Positions 10,510 to 20,077 of a DNA stretch of 62,000 bases are shown one piece after another (within the stretch, counting starts at the first letter, position 1; each line of letters starts with the position of its first letter). Where the stretch lies: assembly GCA_015680685.1 (NCBI GenBank), contig MNCI01025358.1, positions 4,344 to 66,343 of the forward strand. Direction: 5' to 3'. The stretch comes from Gnetum montanum. Its lineage: Eukaryota > Streptophyta > Gnetopsida > Gnetales > Gnetaceae. A program made the position numbers and the translations under genes. A model generated the notes under the pieces. The model worked only from the letters and a program-made list of their open reading frames with translations. It had not been told where the DNA came from and searched no databases.

Positions 10510-11527
10510 TTGGTTTGCTAGATGTTAACCAATAATTTCTTATTTGGGTTGTCCGGCTTATAGATCATCATGGCCCCTGAGGGAAAAGTTTCATGAATAA
10601 TATAAGGTCCTTCCCACAACATTGGAAATTTATTTTGTTGTGGCACATGTGTGGGATTCTAATACATAACCTTATCTCCTAGTTGATATTTGACTTTTCT
10701 CATCCTTAGGTCATGATGTTGCTTGTTGGAGGCCTTGTGCAGTTTATTGGATGATAGGGTGGCTAATTGATTTTCATCTAGCAAGTTAAGGTTCATCAAC
10801 CATTCTTTCTGTGCTAGACTAAGGTCAAGGTTGAGATCACATGCTGTAGATAGTGTATGGAGCTCAGCCTGGATAGGAAGTGTTGGAAGTTTACCATACA
10901 CTAACTTATAGGGAGAGTAGCCTATAGGGAGTTTTCATGTGGAGTAGTATGCCCAAAGGGCATCGTTCAGTTTGGTGCTCCAGTCTTGCCTATATTTGCT
11001 GATGGTCCATGTCAATATTTTTGTGATCTGCCTATTGGTGACTTTGGGTTGACTATTCGCTTGAGGATGATATGGTGTAGTTAGCTTATGTTCAACTCCT
11101 AAGTGTTGCATTAGCTTTCAAAAATTCGCACCTGTAAAATGTGTACCATTATTAGAAATAAGTGAACAAGGCACGCCAAACCTATTTTCGATTTATTGTT
11201 GAAAAAATTGTGCAGTGGTAGATGATGTATAATCCATAATAGCGGTTGCTTCTACCCACTTTGTAAAATAATCAATAGCAACAACGATGAATGCTTTTCC
11301 ATTGGACATTGGTGTAATAGGCCCCATAAAATCAATTCCCCATATGTCGAAGGGTTCTAAAGGTTGGATCATTGTTGTTGACCCTCCATTCTAGTAGTCA
11401 TTCCCCCATTGCATTGATAGCACTCACAAGATTGGATGAAATGATAAGTGTCCTGGAACAATGCAGGCCAATAATATCCTGCGAGCAAGATTTTAATGGT
11501 TGTTTGTCTCCCAACGTAATGACCCCC
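10510..11527 (-). pseudogene. pol: R1 integrase (broken)
   Basis: Inserts element cDNA into the host genome. The HHCC part is recognised from GRQTTIKILLAGYYWPALFQD and a following C..C pair. The catalytic core is recognised from [11 protein letters not shown] and the SLISNNGTHF segment, where the second catalytic Asp of the usual ISDNGTHF is Asn. Then follow HKLTTPYHPQANSQ and the C-terminal part with LSLAQKEWLMNLNLLDENQL and LGDKVMY. The frame has several stops. The N-terminal edge runs into the 197-base gap. Confidence 0.8.
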
Positions 11528-11724
11528 NNNNNNNNNNNNNNNNNNNNNNNNNNNNNNNNNNNNNNNNNNNNNNNNNNNNNNNNNNNNNNNNNNNNNNNNN
11601 NNNNNNNNNNNNNNNNNNNNNNNNNNNNNNNNNNNNNNNNNNNNNNNNNNNNNNNNNNNNNNNNNNNNNNNNNNNNNNNNNNNNNNNNNNNNNNNNNNNN
11701 NNNNNNNNNNNNNNNNNNNNNNNN
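11528..11724. other. Assembly gap (197 N) inside R1 pol
   Basis: A run of N lies between RNase H and the integrase HHCC region. By comparison with R2, the RNase H end and linker belong here. The true length is unknown. Confidence 0.95.
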
Positions 11725-13130
11725 TATGATCCATGTATACAAATATCTTATAGCCCAATACATAGTGCCTAAATTTTTCTAGTGTAAACACCATAGCCAT
11801 TAATTCTTTTTCTGTTGTGGTGTAGTTGAGTTGTGCACTAGCAATACTTCGACTTGTATAGTGAATGTAATAGGGGCATTTTTGGTCATCTAATTGTGTA
11901 AGTATAGCTCCTAAGGCAAAGTTGGACGCATCATTCATTATGTGGAATGGTTTGGACCAGTCAAGAGCTTGTAGAATAGGTGTTTCTAGAAGCTTCTGTT
12001 TTAAGGTTTGGAAGGCTAGCTCACATTCCCTGGTCCATTCAAAGGGTACATCCTTCTTCATTAATTCTACCAAAGGTTTTCCAATCCTTGAAAAGTTCTC
12101 AATGAAGCATCTATAATAGCCAATATGTCTAAGGAATGATCAAATATCTTTTACAGTGTCAGGTTGACGAGTGATTCCTTGGATGACTTTAATATTTTCG
12201 GGTTCTACCTCTATCCCTATTTGTGAAATCTTATGCCCTAACACAATGCCTTCTTGGACTAGTAAATGGCTTTTTTGCTAATTGAGCCTTAAGTTGGTTT
12301 CTACACATCGTTTCAGTACTTGCTCTAATATATCTAATGCTTGTTCGAAGTTTGCTCCATAGGTGGAGAAAGTGTCCAAAAAGACCTCTATACCATTCCC
12401 TATTTGTTGCTGAAAGATACTTAGAACCAAACATTGCAGTGTTGCTGGGGCATTGCACAAGCCAAATGGCATATGCCTATATGAAAATGTCCCCCAAGGA
12501 CTTGTGAACGTAGTCTTGACTTGGTCTTCTAGTGTTATTTGAATTTAATTGTATCCATTGTAACCATCTAGAAAACTATAGTAGTAATGCCCTGCAATGG
12601 TATCTAAGACTTGGTTGACGAATGACAATGGGAAGTGGTCCTTGAATGTTGCCATATTTAACAACCTAAAGTCTATACATACCCTCCATTTACCTCCCTT
12701 TTTGGGCACAATGATTAATGGGCTAACCCATTCACTATCAACAATGGGGTAGATGAACCTAGCTTTTAGAAGTTATTCAATTTCTTCTTTAACCACTTGC
12801 TTAAGCTTTGGGTTCAGTCGCCTTTGGAGTTGTCATTGAGGTTTTATGGAGGGGTCAGTGTAAATTCTATGTTGTCATATCCTAGGATCTATTCTGGTTA
12901 ATTTGGGATATGACCAAGCAAAAGCTTTCAACCATTTGTTTACCATTTTCAACAGTCTTTCTTTTTGTTGAGGAGCGAGCTTAGAGTTAATGATTACCAG
13001 TTTTCCATTCTTGAGAAATGTGTACCCCATACCGGTGGGCAATAGTTTTAACTCAAGGGGCTCTTGCTTAAACTCGTTAGGGATTTCCAACTTCCCCAGT
13101 TGGTATTTTTGGTATTAGTACTTGGAAGTT
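11725..13130 (-). pseudogene. pol: R1 reverse transcriptase and RNase H (broken)
   Basis: The N-terminal RT block is LELKLLPTGMGYTFLKNGKL followed by KAFAWSYPKLTRIDP (12875-13090). The catalytic box, FMDD in relatives, reads FLDT at 12371-12382, so the second metal-binding Asp is lost. The palm continues with FSTYG and the usual connection region. RNase H (about 11725-12000) is recognised from NDASNFALGAILTQ, ASAQLNYTTTEKELMA and KFRHYVLGYKIFVYMDH; the first catalytic Asp is Asn. At least one frameshift and many stops. Not functional. Confidence 0.85.
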
Positions 13131-14049
13131 GGCGGTGGACTTACTCTAATGTATCTATGCTATCACTGTAAGTGCCAATCAAGCTCTTAGTTGGTTCCAT
13201 GCATATAGTTGAATTGCTCTCTTGGCTAGCTATTAGCCACTGGGTGCCTTCCTGTCTTGTGGCTGCTACATACATGCATCTTTATATGTTAGTTATTTGT
13301 ACACATTGGTTGCATGCAGGCAATGTTAAACATTGTACAAACCAGGACTTCTACATGCAATTACACCTTGTGGCACTGTCTGTGATGCATGGAACTTTCT
13401 TCTTCTTGATCTTTCTAAATGTATTTTTCTTTGATATTTCTAGGGAAAGATAACGTATTCCTAGGCATGCATCAATTATGGTTAGCCATGCTCTTTCCAT
13501 AATGATTGGGAAGTTGCCCTTGCAGTTGTTGATTTGAATCACTAGGAAATCGGTTGGATATGACCATCCATAAATAGTGGTGATAATGTCCTCCACTAGT
13601 CTTAATGGAATAGTGATAGATTGGTCGGCCAACTCTAAATGAATGTTACTCTTTTTTAGTAGAGATAGGTTCCAAGCTTTGTACATTTCTTGAGAGATTA
13701 AGTTAACATTGGAACCTGAATCCAAAAGAGCTTTGCAAGTCTCATTCCTAGTGATTTGCAAATAAATCAGAGGATTTCCAGGATTAGATAATTTCCTAGG
13801 AAGATGACCAACTTTAATCCAATCAATGACGACATGAGCTAACATGACCATGTGTGTTAAGTGTGGTCTTTGGTTCAAAGGAAGCTCTGAAGATTCAAAT
13901 GAGCGTAAGGCCTTTGGAGAATCAGCTACTTGCAGTTGTAAGCATTTAGTTGGATTGTTGGTTCTAAAGAAGGATCTCTTCTTTGTGTGGTTTTCTAAAC
14001 CAATAGTAGGTTGAGGGTTGACAAGCGTTACGTTGCTACGGCTGGGCAA
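13131..14049 (-). pseudogene. pol: R1 aspartic protease (retropepsin) region
   Basis: The active site is KALLDSGSNVNLISQEMYKA with DSG at 13714-13722. The family's second motif (ILGRAWL in relatives) reads IIMERAWL, followed by the linker to RT. The stretch 13351-14049 is open for 232 codons, one of the longest unbroken pieces in the window. Cleaves gag-pol. Upstream it runs on from gag in the same polyprotein. Confidence 0.8.
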
Positions 14050-16369
14050 GGAGCTTACCTTGCGTAGTTGGAGTAGGTGGTAAATGAGCTAAGGGTGGAA
14101 GAGGTGCAGTTGGATGAGAAGGATAGTACATTTGTAAAACATCTCCCTTAGGAGAAGGAGTTGTATAGTACTTGTCGGTTTGGTAGTGAGGCTGAGGAGT
14201 GATGTGACTAGTGGAGTCATGTGGAGAGATTTTCTACTACACCTAGTATCTATACGGGTCAGGTTGATGGTAAGGGTACTGTTGATGTGGTGGTGGCATT
14301 CCCCATGATTGTGGGTGTTGCCACTATTGATACTATTCATTTGGTTATGGTGGAGCTCCACTTGGATAATACGTTAAGGGTTGGTGGAACTGCCTTGGGT
14401 TACCTTGAGGATAAGGTAACCTTTAGGGTGTTTGCTGTCTGTTTAATCATATGCTTAGTGTATACATGCTAGACTCTTGCAGATGGGAGATTACTGGGCA
14501 ACATCCCTTAGGATGGTCATATTAGCATATCTCACATCCACCATCATTGTCTGTGTCTGAATCCACAACCTCTTTAATGATGACAACTTTACCCTTACCT
14601 GTGTTACATGCATATTTAGCTTCTTTCTTTTTTCTCCTCTCTCAATCACTACCTTACTCTCTAGACTCCTCTACTATTTTGAGAATGGTTTGAAATTTAT
14701 TATCTAGGGAGTCCCACATTTGGTCTACCTTTGCTGATACATCTAATGCAAACTTTTGAATGGGAAAAGTCTTCCTATTCACCATCTCTTTGAGTGGTGA
14801 CTCTTCTTCATCTTCACAAAATCTAATGTTCTTCTTTTGGAGGGAAGGATCTCTATTGTATTCCTCCACACTTTCTCTTTTTCTTATCTCACCTTCCTCT
14901 TTGGCAACTTGCTCCAACAATCTTTGTATTTGATGGGCTCTAAGCTCGGATAGTCTTCCTTAGGCATAAGTCCCAAGGCTTCTTCGCGTTTCGTACTTAA
15001 GCCCATCTACGAGATGGCATAGTTGTTTCCTCTACTAATAACCATGGCTAGGGCAACGATGTAATAGTATATAATATTGGCCCATGGCAACATCCAAGGG
15101 TTTGTGTCTTCCTTGTTTCCATCCTTGGATTTCCTTACGCAGGTTGGACATTCAGGAGTATGTTTGATACTTATCGTTGAATAGCTCGAACATGGTACTC
15201 CATCAACGAATGGATGCCAATTCTAAGGATTGGTACCAGCTTTCTACTTCCTTAATCAGTGTCCGTGGAAAGAACTTTAGTTTTTGCCACTCATTTTCTA
15301 TATTTTGCAAGGCACATGCATCATAGAACACTTGTAGATGATTTTGAGGATCAGCATTGTATTCCCCTTCAAATCATGGGATATTGTTCATGTCTAATCT
15401 TTTGATCCTACTGTCCTTTTGGTGCCTTGTTGGAATCCTAATTGCCTTAGTTATATCTAGCATACTTCGAGTAGCGAGTATGGGTTCATTGTGATCATAT
15501 TCTCTATGGCATCTATGATGCCTATGTTGTTCCCTATTCTCCCTCCTTTCATGATGTGTTTCTCTAGAATGCCCTCATCCCCTTTCTCGAGTATTTTGTC
15601 TATGATCCTTGTTTCGTTTACCATTGCCCTCATGGTTTTTCCCTTTACGACTACATTCTAATCCCAAAGGAGAGGGGGAAGGAGATGATGAAGGTGAAGA
15701 GGAAGGAGGACTGGCACCATGACAGTGCCCGTCACTTTCTCTTTGGTGGTCTTGGCCTCAGTTGTGGTTATGATCGGAATGTTCATCAACATCATGTGTT
15801 CATGTTCCTTTTTCAGACCCTTTGTGTTCATTGGTATTGAAACCTAGGTTATGAATAACTGAGTGAAGGTTCTGATTCAGAACTCCTTGACCGAAGTTAA
15901 CGGGAGGAACATCATTTTGTGGGATACCTCCTAAGGTAGGTTCACCACCTTCATTTTTACTTAGGACATATGGGACATCTTGAGGCCACTTCCCCTTCAT
16001 AGATTTATAATGTCTCTCTTGTTGTAGGTCCCTTTGGCATTGTGCCTTTGTAGGTTAATGCTCTCTCAAGTTGTGTTTATGCACAATGTATTCTAATTGG
16101 AAGTGCTGCATACCAATTCATCTGAGAGCACGAAGAAGCATGGTTGGGATTGAGCGATTAGGAGGTAACACTACGTTACCTTCTAAATCACGCCAACACA
16201 GTTGTTCATCCTGGTGGAGGATAAAGGTAAAGTTTGGTACATACGCATTAGGATGAATGTATACTAAGCGAAATTGATGGGGTACTAGCAGATTATCCTG
16301 TACACTCTACCTTCGATTGTTCATTGTGTTGGACCTAGGCAGTGAAGCACTTTTGTAAGAAGAAGACAT
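14050..16369 (-). pseudogene. gag: R1 gag (broken)
   Basis: The start ATG is at 16369-16367 (MSSSYKSASLP), 120 bp inside the PBS. The N-terminal domain has YVPNFTFILHQDEQLCW and NVVLPPNRSIPTMLLRALR, shared with R2. A Ser/Pro/His-rich segment follows (about 15540-15720). The capsid core (about 14930-15480) has LDMNNIP, a W..L....IR.WSTMFELF segment and a helical tail. A knuckle-like C-E-I-C-x3-H-x4-C lies near 14510-14545, a spacing (CX2CX3HX4C) I associate with Athila gag. The C-terminal tail is Pro/Gln/His-rich. Several stops and frameshifts. Confidence 0.75.
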
Positions 16370-16488
16370 GATTAATTATTCAGTGTGCAATACTCTTCTC
16401 TTTCAATGATTGTGGGGTCACTAACCTTAAGGGTTCGTTCCAATGATGGGAGGATTCCTAAGTTCTAATTAGTGCACAAACAAGAAAG

Positions 16489-16507
16489 TCCTCGACAATG
16501 GCATCAA
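16489..16507 (-). other. R1 primer-binding site (tRNA-Asp type, decayed)
   Basis: Minus strand TTGATGCCATTGTCGAGGA abuts the 5' LTR. It differs from the plant tRNA-Asp complement TGGCGCCGTTGCCGGGGA mainly by G-to-A and C-to-T changes. Confidence 0.75.
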
Positions 16508-17295
16508 TGATGAGTGGCGAGGTACCCCTACGCTTAAGCATACGAATACGAGCATTACGCACGATCTGGTTGAACTCCAAGGACTAAGTGCTGATGCACC
16601 TTCATAGAACAAGGATGGGTTAGGTGATTGTTGTCTTCCCAAGCTTACTCGTATGGCATGATTGTATGGTTAAGTAAACTTGAGGTATATGATTTTTATG
16701 CTTTTTATGTTTTATGTCCTAGTGCTAAAAAGGAAGAAATGAAATAATTAAGTAACTAATTTAGTTTAACTAATTAACTAGGTTCTAACTAGTCTAACAC
16801 TAGCATCCATTCCCACTCTCTGTACACATCCTGAACTAGTGTAACACTACTGGGATTACCAAACGCTAGTCGTTACTGGGTTACCAAGTGTTCCACGTAT
16901 GCTTGAAGTGGTTGTACTGAGTGTGCTTACTTGTTGAAAATTAACAAATTGATAAAAACAACGAATTAACTAATGAAAGCATTAAATTAACTGTAAATAA
17001 CATTAAATGCAATAAATAAACTATTCTGAATGTTGTAAGATCTATCACAAAGTTCATCTTTATTTCTGGACATAAGGTGTGCTCAGGTACACAATGCTCG
17101 AATAAAGATCCGTTCACTTTATGACTCCTACTGCAGACACTCAAAAATAACTGTGAAATCAAGTGCCCTCGTCTCTTATTTATAAGTGATGAGACAAGCT
17201 CTGATATTGCATGTTCAATATCGCTTTGGCACCTCCGATATCGTGTACCCGATATCGGGGATCCGATATTAGGGGTCTGATATCGTGACTCATTA
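16508..17295 (-). repeat. R1 5' LTR (GATATC type)
   Basis: 788 bp. The minus-strand start is TAATGAGTCACGATATC (TGATGAG with one G-to-A change) and the end is CCACTCATCA. U3 has GATATC words at 17221-17285 and a TATA box at 17177-17184 (minus). Confidence 0.85.
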
Positions 17296-17504
17296 GCTTC
17301 CAAATTAGTCCTAAATCTTCTTAAACAAAAAGTGAAGATTTTTATGGTTCAACACTAAGTAAAGGGTATTCCATTCCCTCTTATGGAATGTTTTAGGTCA
17401 ACTTGCTAAAGAACAGGTTAGGTTTTATGATATTTATAGTAATTATACTCTTCTTGAAAAACTTATTTGACAACATTATGTTAGAGAAAAACTTTATTAA
17501 TATT
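17296..17504. other. Host DNA between R1 and F2, nothing recognised
   Basis: AT-rich. It joins in sequence to 48881 onward if F2 is removed. No frame or motif recognised. The last 5 bases (17500-17504, atatt) are the left F2 target duplication. Confidence 0.5.
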
Positions 17505-18363
17505 TGACGAGTCATGAATCTATTGGCCCCAATATCAGATGCCCGATATTGAAGCTAGGAAGTGATGTTAGATATCCGATATCATCTCCTTCGTGCTAAC
17601 CTATAAATACAACACTTGGGTGCACAACTCAGACATACAACAAGAATAGAGAAGATAGTTTTAGTTCTCAGGTTCTGATAATCTTTCTTAGAGTTCTATT
17701 ATTCCTAGTGCATACCTGTAGTGTTATGTTTATAATCATATGACACCTTTGTTCGAGTGTGATGTACTTGGACACGTTACATGACTAGAAATAAAGATCG
17801 AGATTACTCCCATCATTGTAGCATCCACTTAGATTATTATTGCTTTTAATTGTTAATTATTTACTATTTTCTTTAGTTAACATTTCCATTTATTGCTATT
17901 TACTGTTCTTGTCATTAAGCGGAATGCGTATGCTTTAGTTAAGAGCATTTAAGTGTAAGCACTTGGTAATCTAGTAGTGTATTGTTTGGGACACCCAGTG
18001 ACATATGCTTGGAAATCCTAGAAGTAGTATTACGAAGTCCAAGGCATGTAGAGATGAATAAGAGTAGATACTCATCGCACGTAGACTAGTTTAGATTTTA
18101 CTCTCCATTGTTCAGTAGCTTAATTAACTCATCTCTTTGTCATCATTAGGAGTAGCATAGAATTAGACAACATCATATGCCTCACTTTGGACTAAACTAT
18201 ATCTGATAAAGCTACCACTAGTCCAAGTGGGAAGACAACGAACTACAATAAGAGCATAACAATCTAGATACCACAACTAGTCCAATCCATGGAATAAGAC
18301 CAAATCATGCATGAATGCTTGTAATTTGTATGATTGAGCGTAGGGGTACCTTACTGCTCATCA
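17505..18363 (+). repeat. F2 5' LTR (GATATC type)
   Basis: 859 bp, starting TGACGAGTCATG and ending TTACTGCTCATCA. GATATC/CAATATC words at 17526-17583. TATA box at 17602-17609 (TATAAATA). U5 end TAGGGGTACCT. Confidence 0.88.
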
Positions 18364-18364
18364 T

Positions 18365-18382
18365 TGGTGCCGTTGTTGGGGA
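18365..18382 (+). other. F2 primer-binding site (tRNA-Asp type)
   Basis: TGGTGCCGTTGTTGGGGA, 18 nt, one base after the LTR. It matches the plant tRNA-Asp complement except at three positions, all C-to-T. Confidence 0.85.
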
Positions 18383-18480
18383 TGGTGCTAGTTATCTAGA
18401 TTAGTTACATCATACATGATCACTATAAAGGTATTGATGATATATCTTTTAGTAAATATTAAATCATACACACACCATAA

Positions 18481-18872
18481 ATAAATGAAAGTGACAATGC
18501 ACTATATAGCAAACACATTCATTGGAAAAATAACGAGATATACAATGAAGAAAATTGGAGTGACCAACTTTATGTAGGGGATTCTTATGATCATGACAAC
18601 CCTGACAACACTCAAAGACTACAGTCACCTAAGATAGAAAATCTTGGAGAAGATGACATAAGTCCTAAACTAGGGAAGGCCTCAAGGCCTAAGACCTCCT
18701 AAAAACCCAGAAATGATAAATTAAAGGACCTTGAAGAATACCATAGCAGCCATGGAAAACTTTTCAATTCCTCATCTTCTTCTTCCCCTTCAACGTCTAG
18801 TTCTAACGAAGATGAATGTAGGTATGGAGATAAGGCTCCACTAAAGGGTTGAACTAAAAACCAAAATCCAAT
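18481..18872 (+). pseudogene. gag: F2 gag, N-terminal part, left of the R2 insertion
   Basis: The frame reads NALYSKHIHWKNNEIYNEEN, then DSYDHDNPDN and an acidic stretch, then a serine run (SSSSSSPSTSSSNEDE). The serine-rich stretch matches the position of the Ser-rich segment in R1 and R2 gag, but the YVPNFTFILHQDE N-terminal domain of R1/R2 is not found, so F2 gag has a different N-terminus. The start codon is uncertain (a TAA stands directly upstream). The frame is cut by R2 at 18872 and resumes after 41537. Confidence 0.55.
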
Positions 18873-19450
18873 TGATGAGTAGTGAGGTACCTCTACACCC
18901 AACCATACGAATCACAAGCATTCACACGTGCTTCGGTCGAATTCCATGGACTTTGTAGTTTCTAGTGCACTAGTCTTCTAGGAGGCCTTAAGGTCAATTG
19001 TTGTCTTCCCAATTACACTTGTGATGTACACTAGTATGATTAGGAGTAATTGAGGCGTATGATTTTTATCATTTTATATTTAATGGTTTGGTGTTGAAAG
19101 GAAGATAAAAGTAATTGGATTAACTAATTAACTAGTGCCTAAGTAATCCTAACATAAGCATATGATCCCTCTTTTCACACACATTTTGAACCCACTTATC
19201 CATTGCTAGGTTACCAACTGTTATGCTACTGGGTGTACCAAGCAATAAGGCTGTTGGGATTACCAAGCGAATACGCATTACACTCGAAGTGGTCATACTT
19301 ATGTGTTTAATCTATCTCACTTATCTTAATTACTAGAAATCATTTAATAAATAATTTAAAACATTTAATAAATCATTAAAAAATTTAATAAATAAGTAAA
19401 AACATTAAATGCATCAATGAAATATTTAATCTATTTAAAGTGCTACAAGG
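18873..19450 (-). repeat. R2 3' LTR, left part
   Basis: Minus-strand end CCTCACTACTCATCA. It aligns with the R2 5' LTR up to the caagg word, where E3 is inserted. The rest is at 28790-29094. Confidence 0.88.
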
Positions 19451-20077
19451 TGAAACATCACTAATTTCAGCTTAGCACTTTGAAAATGAATCAAGCCCTT
19501 TCGAGCTTTCGGGAGGCAAAATTTGACTAAGGCATTGAACTCAGGTCTAGCTTGCTCAAGCCAGCTTGCTCACATTGTCAAGCTAGCTTGCCCTCAGCAT
19601 GAGTAACTCCAACAGCTTCAAAATCAAGTTGAAATGGTTTGGTTTCAAAGGTGCAAGCCATCCTCAAGGGCCACTGATGTCAACTCTAAGCTTCAGCATT
19701 CAGAGATTCAAATTTTAGTGTCAAAAGGTACAAATTTCCTCACTCATGCTGCATAGACCAAGTGTCGAAACTAAGGCCCACTATTGACTAAATGGTAAAC
19801 AAGTCAAGTCATTTTGACACTTGTTTACCATTTAGTCAAAACTTTTATTACGCTACCTGTTAAACGTTGCACAGACCAAGTGTCGAAACTAAGGCCCAAC
19901 TTGGGTTGCTCACGTTGAGCCACCTACTCACGCTGCCAGTCACTCACGTTGAGCTTGCTCACACTATCACACAAGCTGCACACGCTGCACACGCTGCATG
20001 TTGTAGATGCTGCACGCTGCAAGTTTACTTATGTTGAGAAGCCAAGTTACTCATGTTGACAGCTTGCTCACGCTACT
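19451..20077 (+). repeat. E3 5' LTR remnant, internally deleted and rearranged
   Basis: 19451-19750 aligns with the first 300 bp of the E3 3' LTR (27049 onward). After that come a hairpin unit with direct repeats (19748-19898) and GC-richer CACGCTGCA/TTGCTCACG words typical of the LTR. The TATA region, the CAGTACA end and the PBS are not found. The gag ATG follows at 20078. Confidence 0.75.
19748..19898. repeat. 21-bp-arm hairpin flanked by 25-bp direct repeats
   Basis: Arms 19784-19804 and 19819-19839 are exact reverse complements with a 14-base loop. Exact 25-bp direct repeats lie at 19756-19780 and 19874-19898 (GACCAAGTGTCGAAAC ...), extended upstream to about 33 bp with two transitions. 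This unit is absent from the 3' LTR of the same element. Confidence 0.8.

Larger units (their letters stand above)
7751..17295 (-). mobile_element. R1: Athila-like Ty3/gypsy element, gag-pol without ORF3
   Basis: On the minus strand, from right to left: 5' LTR, tRNA-Asp-type PBS, gag, protease, reverse transcriptase, RNase H, integrase, spacer, PPT and a truncated 3' LTR. ORF3, present in R2 and R3 at this place, is absent; about 2 kb of noncoding DNA separates integrase from the PPT. The 3' LTR is truncated at the N at 7750, so no target duplication can be tested. All frames carry stops. Confidence 0.88.

Noticed and set aside
17288-17300. Target duplication for R1
   Set aside because: The right flank gcttc has no partner because the left LTR end is lost at the N at 7750.
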